Assembly (NCBI GenBank): GCA_035540955.1
Contig: DATLFP010000062.1
Location: forward strand, 1-27,686
DNA: 27,686 nt
Direction: 5' to 3'
Source: DATLFP01 sp035540955
GTDB taxonomy: Bacteria > Actinomycetota > Acidimicrobiia > Acidimicrobiales > CADCSY01
The translations under genes and the position numbers were made by a program. The notes under the pieces are model-generated. The model was given only the letters and a program-made list of their open reading frames with translations. It was not told the origin of the DNA and ran no database searches. The stretch's first letter is position 1. The number at the start of each line of letters is the position of its first letter. Below are positions 6,868-14,836 of the stretch, piece after piece.

Positions 6868-9792
6868 GTGGGGAGCGACCTGCGGATCCGGCTGCTCGGC
6901 GCCCTCGACGTCGAGGGGGTGGCGGCGCGCGACCTCGGCAGCCGCAAGGCCCGCACCCTGCTGAAGCTCCTCGCCCTCGCTCGGGGCGCGCCGGTCCCCG
7001 CCGACCGGGCCGCCGAGGCGCTGTGGGGCGACGACCCGCCGGCCAAGCCCGTCGACCAGCTCGGCGTGCTCGTGAGCCGGCTGCGCCCCGTCCTCGGCGC
7101 CGACCGCATCACCCGCACCGACGCCGGCTGGTCGCTGGCCGCCGACTGGCTCGACGTGGCCGAGCTCGAGATGCGGGTCGAGGAGGCCGCCGCCCGCCTC
7201 CGCGCCGGTCGCCCGACCGCCGCCCTCGCCGCCGCCCGCGCCGCCCTCGCCCTCGTGCGGGGCGAGCTGCTGGCCGACGAGCCCGACGCCCCGTGGGCCG
7301 ACGCCGAGCGGGCCGCCACCACCCGCACCGTCGCCCGGGCCCGGGTGCTCGCCGCCGAGGCGTCGCTCGCCGCCGGGCAGCCGGCGGAGGCCGCCACCGA
7401 GGCGGAGCGGGCGCTCGACCACGACCCCTACGACGAGGCCGCCCTCCGGGTGCTGATGCGGGCCCACACCGCCGCCGGCCGCCCCGCCTCGGCCCTCGCC
7501 GCCTACGCCCGGGCCCGGGAGCGGCTGGCCGAGGACCTCGGCGTCGACCCCACCCGGGAGACCGAGGACCTGCACACCGCCATCCTCCTCGCGCCCGACG
7601 AGGCCGCCGCCCGGCCGCCAGCCATCGTCGGGCGGGCGCGCGAGCTCGCCGTGCTCGAGGGCACCGACACCTCGGTCGTGATCGAGGGCGAGCCCGGCAT
7701 CGGCAAGACCGCGCTGCTCGAGGCGTGGCTGGCGCGCGTCGCGGTGCCGGTGGTGATCGCGCGCTGCGACGAGCTCGGCCGCGACCTGCCGCTGCAACCG
7801 GTGCTCGACGCCCTCGCCCCCCACCTGGTCGACGACGACCTCGACGTGGGCGCGGTCGCCGACTCTGCCGCCGGCCGCGCCGCGCTGTTCGCCAACCTGC
7901 TGGCGGTCCTGCACCGCCTCGGCGCGCACGTCGTGGCCATCGAGGACATCCACCTCGCGGGCACCAGCACGCTCGAGTGGCTGGCGTTCGCGCGCCGGCG
8001 CGGGGTGCGGGTCGTGGCCACCTCGCGCGAAGGCGGCCTGCCCGGCGCCCGCACGCTCGAGCTCGGCCCCCTCGACCTCGACGCCGCCACCGCCCTCGTG
8101 GGCGACCGGGCGCCCGAGCTGCTCGACCGCAGCGGCGGCAACCCGCTGTTCCTCGTCGAGCTGGCGGCCACCGGCGGCGGGGAGCTGCCGGCCAGCGTGC
8201 GGGAGTCGGTGGCGGCCCGGGTCGACGAGCTCGGCGAGGCGGCGTCGACGCTGCGGGCGGCGGCGGTGCTCGGCGCCGTCGACGTCGACCTCCTCGCCGG
8301 CGTGCTCGGGGTCGAAGTGCCCACGCTGCTCGAGCACGTCGACGCCGGCGTGCACGCCCGCATCATCGACGGGTCGCTCGCGTTCCGCCACGACCTGGTG
8401 CGGGAGGCGCTCGTGGCCGGCACCAACGCGGCCCGCCGGGCGTTCGTGCACCGGGAGGCGGCCCGGGTGCTGGCGGCCCGCCCCCACCACGACCCGCTCG
8501 AGGTGGCGTTCCACGCCCAGCGGGGCGGCGACGTCGACACTGCGGCGGCCGCGCTGCTCGAAGCAGCGAGCATCGCCGCCGACCGGTTCGACGCCGCCGA
8601 GGCCGAGCGGCTCCTCGACCGCGCCATCGAGCTGTCCGACTCCCCCGCCGCCCGCGTCGCCCGGGCCCGGGCCCGCATCGCCCGCTGGGACGTCGCCGGC
8701 GCCCGGGCCGATGCCCGCGCCGCCGGGCCCGACGGCCTCGAGGTGGCGGCGTGGGCCGAGTACTACGGCCGCGACTACGACCTCGCCCTCCGCTACGCCG
8801 AGGAGGCCATGGTGCGCGCCGGCGACGACGCCGGCCGCGCCGCCAGCCTGGCGATGAGCGGGCGCATCCTGCACTCCCGCGGCGACCTGCACGGCGCCGA
8901 CGACCGGCTGACCAGGGCGGCCGCCGCCGCACCGCCCGACGTGCGGGGCTTCGCCCGGGTGTGGCTGGCGGGGCTGCGCAACCACCAGGGCGACCCCGAG
9001 GCGGCGACCGACCTCGTCGAGCGGGCCATGGTCGACGACACGTGGCTCGGCCACCCGTTCGCCCCCCACCACAGCAGCTTCTTCCGGGTGATGGCCCTCG
9101 GCCTCCGCGGACGCGTGCTCGACGCGCTGGCGGCGTGCGACACCGGCGCCGACCTCGCCGCCCACGGCGGGGACGCCGGGCTGCGCATGGTGCCCGCCAT
9201 CGACAACCTCCGCTCGTGGCTGCTGCGGGGCGTCGGTCGACTCGACGAGGCCGACGACATCAGCGTCCGCGTGTTCGAGTCGACGGCGAGCAGCCCGGCC
9301 ACGATGGAGATGCACTGCGCTGCCGCCCTCGACCTGCTCGACGGCCGGCTCCAGCGCGGCGACCTCGCCGGTGCCGAAGCAGCCGTCGAGCGGGCTCGGG
9401 TGGTCGAGCCCTTCGCCGGCACCATGGCCTGGCACCAGCGCCAGCGCTACCTCGTGCTGCAGGCCCGCTTCGCGCTCGCCACCGGCGATCGCGACCGGGC
9501 CGTCGAGCTGGCCACCACCGCCGCCGACGACGCCGCCGCCCGCGGCACCGCCCGCTACGCGCTGCTGGCCCGGGCGGTGCAGGGCGAGCCCGACGCCGTC
9601 GACGGGCTCGACCGCGTGGCCGGGCTGGAGGCGTGGTGGGTGACCGCCGAGCTCGCCGCCCGCACCGGCGACGACGGCCTGTGGCGCGACGCCGAGCGCC
9701 GGGCCGGGGCGCTCGTCGCCGCTGCCGGGCCGCACGCCGACACGCTGCGGTCGTGGGTGGCGACGCGGTTCAGCGCGCTCGGGCGACGATGA
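6868..9792 (+). CDS. Large SARP/AfsR-like transcriptional regulator: BTAD, AAA-type ATPase, TPR
   Basis: 974 aa from GTG 6868. Residues 1-95 are an OmpR-like winged helix (LRIRLLGALDVEG, RKARTLLKLLALARG, ADRAAEALWGDDPP, LGVLVSRLRPVLGA). Residues about 100-245 match the bacterial transcriptional activation domain (DAERAATTRTVARARVLAAE, HDPYDEAALRVLMRAHTAAG, DLGVDPTRETEDLHTAIL). A STAND/AAA-like NTPase follows: Walker A GEPGIGKT (about 274-281), Walker B-like VVAIEDIH (about 354-361), and SGGNPLFLVELA. The rest, to 974, is a TPR-like array of Ala-rich helical hairpins. No C-terminal LuxR helix-turn-helix is present, so DNA contact should be through the N-terminal domain. Family knowledge: such regulators activate biosynthetic or adaptive gene clusters by binding direct repeats of 11-bp period. 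Such an array exists at 11990-12028. The 3' end overlaps the convergent methyltransferase gene by 23 bp. Confidence 0.92.
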   Translation: MGSDLRIRLLGALDVEGVAARDLGSRKARTLLKLLALARGAPVPADRAAEALWGDDPPAKPVDQLGVLVSRLRPVLGADRITRTDAGWSLAADWLDVAELEMRVEEAAARLRAGRPTAALAAARAALALVRGELLADEPDAPWADAERAATTRTVARARVLAAEASLAAGQPAEAATEAERALDHDPYDEAALRVLMRAHTAAGRPASALAAYARARERLAEDLGVDPTRETEDLHTAILLAPDEAAARPPAIVGRARELAVLEGTDTSVVIEGEPGIGKTALLEAWLARVAVPVVIARCDELGRDLPLQPVLDALAPHLVDDDLDVGAVADSAAGRAALFANLLAVLHRLGAHVVAIEDIHLAGTSTLEWLAFARRRGVRVVATSREGGLPGARTLELGPLDLDAATALVGDRAPELLDRSGGNPLFLVELAATGGGELPASVRESVAARVDELGEAASTLRAAAVLGAVDVDLLAGVLGVEVPTLLEHVDAGVHARIIDGSLAFRHDLVREALVAGTNAARRAFVHREAARVLAARPHHDPLEVAFHAQRGGDVDTAAAALLEAASIAADRFDAAEAERLLDRAIELSDSPAARVARARARIARWDVAGARADARAAGPDGLEVAAWAEYYGRDYDLALRYAEEAMVRAGDDAGRAASLAMSGRILHSRGDLHGADDRLTRAAAAAPPDVRGFARVWLAGLRNHQGDPEAATDLVERAMVDDTWLGHPFAPHHSSFFRVMALGLRGRVLDALAACDTGADLAAHGGDAGLRMVPAIDNLRSWLLRGVGRLDEADDISVRVFESTASSPATMEMHCAAALDLLDGRLQRGDLAGAEAAVERARVVEPFAGTMAWHQRQRYLVLQARFALATGDRDRAVELATTAADDAAARGTARYALLARAVQGEPDAVDGLDRVAGLEAWWVTAELAARTGDDGLWRDAERRAGALVAAAGPHADTLRSWVATRFSALGRR

Positions 9793-10531
9793 ACAGCACG
9801 GACCGCACGAGCGGGCCGGCGTCGGCGGGCAGCAGCGCCAGCGCCCGGTCGGCGAGCGCGTCGGCGTCGTGGGCGGCCACGAACGCCGCGGTCTGGGCCA
9901 TGCCGAGCCTCCACTCGACGAGGTCGCGCCCGCTCAGGTCGGGGAACGGCACGCGGGCGTGGTCGACCGTCACCGGCTCGAGCCCGGCGGCGAGCACGAC
10001 CTCGGTGGACCGCTCGACGGTCCCCCACGCCGCCATCGCCGCCTTGGCGGCGTCGTACCACGGCGGTCGCTGCCACCCGGCCTCGGCCAGCGCCCGCTCG
10101 ACGGCGTCCTTCACCGGGTGGTCGTCGTCGGCCGCGTAGGTCGAGGCGAGCACGCACTCCCGCGCCACCCGGCCTGCCTCGCGGGCGCCGGCGGCGGGGT
10201 CGTCGAGGTGGTTGAGCGAGAAGGCGGCGATCACCACGTCGAAGGCGCGGTCGGGGAACGGGAGCGCCTCGGCGTCGCCCACCGCCGCCGGCGGTCGCCC
10301 CGCGCGGTCGACCTGGAGCATGCCGACGGCGCGGTCGACGGCGACGACGTCGGCGCCGGCCGCGGCGTGCGACGCCGCGCCGGTGCCGGCGCCGAGGTCG
10401 AGCACCCGGCGGCTGGCGAGCGTCACCGGCGACCGCGCCACGAGCTCGACCGCGAGGCGGCCGTAGATCCGCATCGGCCCGCGCGCCCACGCCGCCGCGC
10501 TCGCGGAGTAGGCGGCGGTGGTGGCGGTCAT
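9770..10531 (-). CDS. Class I SAM-dependent methyltransferase (Methyltransf_11 type)
   Basis: 253 aa from ATG 10531. The Rossmann-like SAM-binding motif I is VLDLGAGTG (43-51), followed by the acidic end of strand 2 (VVAVDRAVGM, Asp66), GDAEALPFPDRAFDVVIAAF (85-104) and the post-II helix NHLDDPAAGAREAGRVARE. The C-terminal third lacks recognisable substrate motifs. The small-molecule-type fold is certain; the substrate is unknown. It starts 13 nt after the stop of the kinase-like gene, has no clear Shine-Dalgarno, and is probably translated from the same mRNA. Its tail overlaps convergently with the regulator gene. Confidence 0.9.
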   Translation of the reverse strand: MTATTAAYSASAAAWARGPMRIYGRLAVELVARSPVTLASRRVLDLGAGTGAASHAAAGADVVAVDRAVGMLQVDRAGRPPAAVGDAEALPFPDRAFDVVIAAFSLNHLDDPAAGAREAGRVARECVLASTYAADDDHPVKDAVERALAEAGWQRPPWYDAAKAAMAAWGTVERSTEVVLAAGLEPVTVDHARVPFPDLSGRDLVEWRLGMAQTAAFVAAHDADALADRALALLPADAGPLVRSVLFIVARAR

Positions 10532-10544
10532 CGGGGCGGCGCGC

Positions 10545-11573
10545 TCACAGGCGGGCGGCGCCCTCGCGGGCGCGGTCGCACCACCACGCCAGCTCGGCGT
10601 CGTCGCCCAGGGCCTTCTCCCACCCGAAGATGACGAGCGTGCCGAGCAGGCACAGCGCCAGCTGGGTGTCGAACCAGTCGCCGGTGTCGATGCCGTTGGC
10701 CCGCAGGGCGGCGGCGAACCGGTCGATCGTCGCCTCCTTCGACTCCGGCAGGCGGACCCGGTTGAGCGCCAGGTACCAGCCCAGCTCGAAGCAGCACGGC
10801 CCCTCGCCCGGATAGGTCCAGTCGATGAGCACGCTGCGGCCGTCGGCGCCGACGCCGAGGTTGCCGAGCTTCCAGTCGCCGTGCAGGAACGACAGCGGCG
10901 TGGCGGCCACGCGGTCGACGAGCGCCGACGGGTCGCGGCGCAGGCCGTTCACCACAGCCAGCACGTCGCGAGGCACCCGCTCCTCGAAGCGGGCCCACCC
11001 GTCGGCCGCGATCTTGGGCACGGGTTCGGGCCAACCCCGGGCGGCCTCGACGGCGAGGTCGGCGGGGTTGAACCACGTCCACCGGTTGCCGAGCGGGAGC
11101 AGGCCGACGTCGTCGCGCCAGCCCCACGTGCGGGCGGCGAGCACGGCCATGTCGCCGATCAGGGTGGCGTGCTGGGCGGTGGTGATCGGGGCGTCGCCGG
11201 GCGGGACCAGCGCGGCGGACAGGTCGCGCATGAGGATGGCCGCCCCCCAGCCGTTGCGGCCGAGGCCGGTGGCGACGCCGACCACGCCGTGCTCGATGCG
11301 GTCGGGGGCGACGTCCATGAGGCCGGCCTCCCACACCTGCGCCGGGTGGCAGCCGACGTCGCCGTTGAACCGCATCGTCCAGTCGGCGTCGACGTGCACG
11401 TGCTTGAGGATGCGCACGCTCCCGTCGTCCATGGTGATGCGCTCGAACGGCGAGCCCGACTTCGAGTCCGAGGTGAGGAACGGCTCCCGGCGCACGGCGC
11501 CGGCGAGCAGCTCGTCCACCGACGTGGCCACGGGCCGGGGCGTGAGGGCGAGGGTCGGCACCGCCGCCATCAT
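10545..11573 (-). CDS. Aminoglycoside phosphotransferase (APH)-family kinase-like protein
   Basis: 342 aa from ATG 11573 (a second ATG follows directly at 11570). The catalytic loop HGDWKLGN (231-238) is the Brenner motif of APH/choline kinases, and LIDWTYPGEG (Asp251) is the metal-binding equivalent of DFG. RILKHV (Lys57) may supply the phosphate-contacting lysine. The family transfers phosphate from ATP to small hydroxylated molecules. There is no evidence that this one confers drug resistance. Its ATG overlaps the TGA of the NTF2-like gene (ATGA arrangement), so the two are translationally coupled. The methyltransferase follows 13 nt later. Confidence 0.88.
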   Translation of the reverse strand: MMAAVPTLALTPRPVATSVDELLAGAVRREPFLTSDSKSGSPFERITMDDGSVRILKHVHVDADWTMRFNGDVGCHPAQVWEAGLMDVAPDRIEHGVVGVATGLGRNGWGAAILMRDLSAALVPPGDAPITTAQHATLIGDMAVLAARTWGWRDDVGLLPLGNRWTWFNPADLAVEAARGWPEPVPKIAADGWARFEERVPRDVLAVVNGLRRDPSALVDRVAATPLSFLHGDWKLGNLGVGADGRSVLIDWTYPGEGPCCFELGWYLALNRVRLPESKEATIDRFAAALRANGIDTGDWFDTQLALCLLGTLVIFGWEKALGDDAELAWWCDRAREGAARL

Positions 11574-11965
11574 GTGCGAGCCGCCTCCATCTGGGCGAGC
11601 AGCGGCGCGGGCCACCGCCCGCCGCACCAGACCTGCTCGCGGACGATGCGGTCGTCGGTCACGGTCAGCACGTGGACGTGGCGGGCGGCGTGCGGCACGC
11701 CCTTCTCCTCCCAGGTCACCGTGTAGGTGAGCACCTCGCCGGTGGCGGTGGGGTGGCGCTCGAGCTCCTCGAGGGTGCCGGGGTGTCCGAACCACCCGGC
11801 GAGCTCCTGGCTGATGCGCTCGACGCCGGTCACCGAGAACCGCCAGCCGGGGACGACGGCGTCGAGCTCGGCGTCGGCGGCGTAGATGTCCTCACCTGCC
11901 GGGCGGGCGCCGACGACGACCGCGAGCAGCCGGTCGACGGCGGTGGTGGTGGTCGTGGTGGTCAT
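11570..11965 (-). CDS. SnoaL/NTF2-like 131-aa protein
   Basis: 131 aa from ATG 11965. After a Thr run, the protein has the alpha+beta cone-fold pattern of NTF2-like proteins: YAADAELDAVVPGWRFSVTG, VERISQELAGWF, VLTYTVTWEEKGVPHAARHV, and HVLTVTDDRIVREQVWCGG. Such proteins are binding or isomerase-like scaffolds, common in biosynthetic and stress clusters. It heads an operon with the kinase-like protein (4-nt overlap) and the methyltransferase. There is no Shine-Dalgarno before the ATG; GACAGT seven bases upstream could be a -10 for a leaderless message. The TGCA box array lies directly behind that point. Confidence 0.82.
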   Translation of the reverse strand: MTTTTTTTAVDRLLAVVVGARPAGEDIYAADAELDAVVPGWRFSVTGVERISQELAGWFGHPGTLEELERHPTATGEVLTYTVTWEEKGVPHAARHVHVLTVTDDRIVREQVWCGGRWPAPLLAQMEAART

Positions 11966-11989
11966 GGGGGTCACTGTCGCCCGCGGGGG

Positions 11990-12028
11990 TTGCAGCGGTC
12001 TTGCAGAAGGGGTGCAGGCCGGCTGCAA
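11990..12028. promoter_or_regulatory. Four-box operator with exact 11-bp period (SARP/OmpR-type architecture)
   Basis: TTGCAG (11990), TTGCAG (12001), GTGCAG (12012) and CTGCAA (12023) share TGCA at 11991, 12002, 12013 and 12024, exactly one helical turn apart. They sit in the divergent gap between the start at 11965 and the start at 12080, covering the likely -35 region for both directions. SARP winged-helix domains are known to bind short direct repeats with 11-bp spacing overlapping the -35. TGCA is self-complementary, so the boxes can be read on either strand, which suits control of both operons. Confidence 0.6.
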
Positions 12029-12079
12029 GGGACGGATCGGACCATGACCGCACCGTCCAACCGAAAGGGAGACCACGCA

Positions 12080-13171
12080 GTGACCACCACCGATCCGACC
12101 ACCACCGATCCGGCCACCGTCGACCAGGACCGCCTCGAGCACCTCATCCACCAGTTCGTGGGCGACTTCGCCGCCACCATGCACGCCGCCACCGTCGTGA
12201 TCGGCGACAAGCTCGGCCTGTACAAGGCGCTCGCCGAGCACGGCCCGATCACCGGCGCCGACCTCGCCGCCCGCACCGGCTACGACACCCGCCTCGTCGA
12301 GGAGTGGTGCAACGCCCAGTTCGTGAGCGGCTACGCCGAGCTCGACGGCGACGGCCGGTTCTCGCTGTCGCCCGAGCAGGCGCTGGTGCTGGCCGACGAC
12401 TCGACCCCGGCGTACATGGTCGGCGCCGCCAGCATCGCCTCGGCCGTCTTCAAGGACGAGGCGGCGGTGCGCGAGGCGTTCCGCACCGGCAAGGGCCTGG
12501 GCTGGCACCAGCACGACCACGACCTGTTCCACGGGACCGAGCGGCTGTTCAAGCCCGGCTACGTCGGGAACCTCGTGACCGCGTGGATCCCCGCCCTCGA
12601 CGGCGTCGAGGTCAAGCTGCAGGCGGGTGCCACGATCGCCGATGTCGGCTGCGGCCACGGGGCGTCGTCCATCCTGCTGGCCGAGACGTACCCGAGCTGC
12701 ACCGTCGTCGGCTCCGACTTCCACCCGGGGTCGATCGAGGTCGCCCGCAAGCGGGCGGCGGACGCCGGGGTCGCCGACCGCGTGCGGTTCGAGGTCGCGT
12801 CGGCGCAGGACTTCACCGGCACCGGCTACGACCTGGTGTGCATCTTCGACGCCCTGCACGACATGGGCGACCCGCTCACCGGCGCCCGCCACATCCGGGA
12901 CGCCCTCGCCGAGGACGGCACGTGGCTGCTCGTCGAGCCGGCGGCCCCCGAGCACGTGTCGGAGAGCGTCGGCAACCCCGTCGCCCGCGTCTTCCACTCG
13001 GCGGCGGTGGGCATCTGCACCCCGTCGGCCCAGGCCCAGCCGGGCGGCTACGCCCTCGGCAACCAGGTGCCCGACTCGACGTGGCAGCAGCTGCTCACGG
13101 AGGCCGGCTTCACCCGCTTCCGGCGGGCCACCGAGACCCCGCTCAACCGCATCTTCGAGGTGCGCCGCTAG
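12080..13171 (+). CDS. Two-domain SAM-dependent methyltransferase with N-terminal winged-helix-like domain
   Basis: 363 aa from GTG 12080, chosen because AAAGGGAG lies about 8 nt upstream. The in-frame ATG at 12044 would add 12 residues and has no good site. Residues about 18-110 form a helical, winged-helix-like dimerisation domain (LIHQFVGDFAATMHAATVVI, DKLGLYKALAEHGPITGADLA, RTGYDTRLVEEWCNAQFV). The SAM fold follows: motif I IADVGCGHGAS (186-196), VVGSDFHPGSIEVARKRA, RVRFEVASAQDF, YDLVCIFDALHDMGDP, and EDGTWLLVEPAAPE. This organisation is seen in O-methyltransferase-like proteins often misnamed as regulators. The substrate is unknown. It is divergent from the NTF2-like operon across the 11-bp box array and is followed by a strong hairpin. 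Confidence 0.88.
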   Translation: MTTTDPTTTDPATVDQDRLEHLIHQFVGDFAATMHAATVVIGDKLGLYKALAEHGPITGADLAARTGYDTRLVEEWCNAQFVSGYAELDGDGRFSLSPEQALVLADDSTPAYMVGAASIASAVFKDEAAVREAFRTGKGLGWHQHDHDLFHGTERLFKPGYVGNLVTAWIPALDGVEVKLQAGATIADVGCGHGASSILLAETYPSCTVVGSDFHPGSIEVARKRAADAGVADRVRFEVASAQDFTGTGYDLVCIFDALHDMGDPLTGARHIRDALAEDGTWLLVEPAAPEHVSESVGNPVARVFHSAAVGICTPSAQAQPGGYALGNQVPDSTWQQLLTEAGFTRFRRATETPLNRIFEVRR

Positions 13172-13186
13172 CGGCCTGCGACAGCG

Positions 13187-13233
13187 TTCTGTGTCGATCC
13201 GCCGTCGCGTACCGACGGTGGATCGACACAGAA
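13187..13233 (+). terminator. Long near-perfect stem-loop between methyltransferase and FAD oxidase genes
   Basis: TTCTGTGTCGATCC (13187-13200) pairs perfectly with GGATCGACACAGAA (13220-13233). Inside it CCGTCG (13202-13207) pairs with CGACGG (13213-13218) around a 5-nt loop, and a G-T wobble at 13201/13219 links the two stems, giving about 21 bp. It starts 15 nt after the stop at 13171 and ends 26 nt before the ATG at 13260. No U-tract follows. It is most likely a terminator or mRNA-processing/stabilising element. The remaining bases of the gap hold the GTGGAG ribosome binding site. Confidence 0.6.
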
Positions 13234-13259
13234 GCGGGTTCGTCGGCAGAGTGGAGCGC

Positions 13260-14831
13260 ATGCGACGGCGCTCGTGGTGGGGATGGGGCTGGGAGGACGA
13301 GGCGATCGGCGGCGAGTCGCTCGAGCACCTGGCGGCGGCCATCGCCGGCCGGCCCGGGTTCGGCGGGGTCGAGCTGCGCACGCCGCCCCTCGTCGACGAC
13401 CTCGACCTGCGCCCGCCGCGGGTCGCGCCGCCCGCCGCCCTCGCCGTCCTGTGCACCGACGACCCGTACGAGCGGGCCCTGCACACCTACGGGCGCAGCT
13501 TCCGCGACGTCGTGCGGGCCTTCGCCGGCGACCTCCCCCACCCGCCCGACATGGTGGCCTACCCGAGCACCGAGGCCGACGTCGTCGCCCTCCTCGACTG
13601 GTGCACCGACGCCGGCGTCGCCGCCATCCCCTACGGCCGCGGCAGCTCGGTGGTGGGCGGCGTCGAGTGCGACGTGGGCGACGGCTACGCCGGCGCGGTG
13701 TCGATCGACCTGACCCGCCTCGACCGGGTGCTCGAGGTCGACCGCACGTCGCGGGCGGCCCGCATCCAGGCCGGCGCCACCGGGCCCGGGCTCGAGGAGC
13801 AGCTGCGGCCCCACGGCTACACGCTGCGGCACTTCCCGCAGTCCTTCGAGCACTCGACGCTCGGCGGGTGGATCGCCACCCGCTCCGGCGGCCACTACGC
13901 GACCAACTACACCCACATCGACGACTTCGTGGAGTCGCTGCGGGTGGTGACGCCGCGGGGCCCGCTCGAGTCGCGACGCCTGCCCGGCTCGGGCGCGGGC
14001 CCCAGCCCCGACCGGCTGTTCCTCGGCAGCGAGGGGATCCTCGGGGTCATCACCGAGGCGTGGATGCGGGTGCAGGACCGGCCCCGCTTCAAGGCCGGCG
14101 CCAGCGTGCGGTTCCCGTCGCTCGGCTCGGCGGTCGACGCCGCCCGGGCGCTGAGCCAAGCGGCGCTGTTCCCGTCCAACTGCCGGGTGCTCGACCCCGG
14201 CGAGGCGGCGGCCAACGCCGGCGCCAGCGGGAGCGAGGCGCTGCTGGTGCTCGCCTTCGAGTCGGCCGACCACCCGCTCGACGCCTGGATCGCGCGCGCC
14301 GTCGAGCTGTGCGCCGACCACGGCGGCACCCACGACGGCATCACGTCGTCCTCGACCGAGGGCGCCGCCGGCCAGTGGCGCAACGCGTTCATCCGCGCCC
14401 CCTACGGCCGCGACGCGGTGGTGGCCACCGGCTGCATCGCCGAGACGTTCGAGACGGCGGTGACCTGGGACCGCTTCGCCGACCTCCACCACGACGTGAC
14501 GGCGGCGGCGAGCCGCGCCCTGCCCGAGGGCGGGTCGATCACCTGCCGGTTCACCCACGTGTATCCCGACGGCGCGGCGCCGTACTTCACCGTGCTCGCG
14601 CCCGCCACCCACGGCACCCAGCTCGAACGCTGGGCCGAGGTGAAGGAGGCGGCCAGCGAGGCGATCCTCGCCGCCGGCGGCACCATCACCCACCACCACG
14701 CCGTGGGCCGCGACCACCGCCCTTGGTACGACCGCCAGCGCCCCGACCTGTTCGCCGACGCGCTGCGGGCGGCGAAGCAGGCGCTCGACCCCGGGGCCGT
14801 GCTCAACCCCGGGGTGCTGCTCGACCCCTGA
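13260..14831 (+). CDS. FAD-linked oxidase of the alkylglycerone-phosphate synthase (AGPS) type
   Basis: 523 aa from ATG 13260, preceded by GGAG. The N-terminal region has WGWGWED and an FAD_binding_4 domain: PYGRGSSVVGGVE (124-136), DLTRLDRVLEVDR, QAGATGPGLEEQLRPHGYTL, HFPQSFEHSTLGGWIATRSG (191-210), LFLGSEGILGVITEAWMRV. The C-terminal FAD-oxidase domain ends with THHHAVGRDHRPWYDRQ (477-493) and AVLNPGVLL. The HHH triad near the C-terminus matches the active-site triad known from AGPS, which exchanges the acyl chain of acyl-DHAP for a fatty alcohol to form ether lipids. Bacterial relatives may instead be D-lactate/glycolate-type oxidases, but the HHH and the HFPQS...STLGGWIATRSxG block favour AGPS-like. 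Separation from the upstream gene by a strong hairpin makes co-transcription uncertain. The stop codons of this and the convergent cupredoxin gene are 5 nt apart. Confidence 0.9.
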   Translation: MRRRSWWGWGWEDEAIGGESLEHLAAAIAGRPGFGGVELRTPPLVDDLDLRPPRVAPPAALAVLCTDDPYERALHTYGRSFRDVVRAFAGDLPHPPDMVAYPSTEADVVALLDWCTDAGVAAIPYGRGSSVVGGVECDVGDGYAGAVSIDLTRLDRVLEVDRTSRAARIQAGATGPGLEEQLRPHGYTLRHFPQSFEHSTLGGWIATRSGGHYATNYTHIDDFVESLRVVTPRGPLESRRLPGSGAGPSPDRLFLGSEGILGVITEAWMRVQDRPRFKAGASVRFPSLGSAVDAARALSQAALFPSNCRVLDPGEAAANAGASGSEALLVLAFESADHPLDAWIARAVELCADHGGTHDGITSSSTEGAAGQWRNAFIRAPYGRDAVVATGCIAETFETAVTWDRFADLHHDVTAAASRALPEGGSITCRFTHVYPDGAAPYFTVLAPATHGTQLERWAEVKEAASEAILAAGGTITHHHAVGRDHRPWYDRQRPDLFADALRAAKQALDPGAVLNPGVLLDP

Positions 14832-14836
14832 GCGGC

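Noticed and set aside
6793..9735. A 980-codon minus-strand frame opposite the regulator
   Set aside because: Low-complexity Gly/Val/His-rich shadow of the BTAD-AAA-TPR gene.
10545..11573. Antibiotic resistance gene call for the APH-like protein
   Set aside because: Only the generic kinase motifs are visible; the family contains many small-molecule kinases with no resistance role, and the context is metabolic.
12044..12079. Upstream ATG start (12044) for the two-domain methyltransferase
   Set aside because: GTG 12080 has a good AAAGGGAG site at proper spacing, and the ATG would put the start very close to the 11-bp box array; kept only as an alternative.
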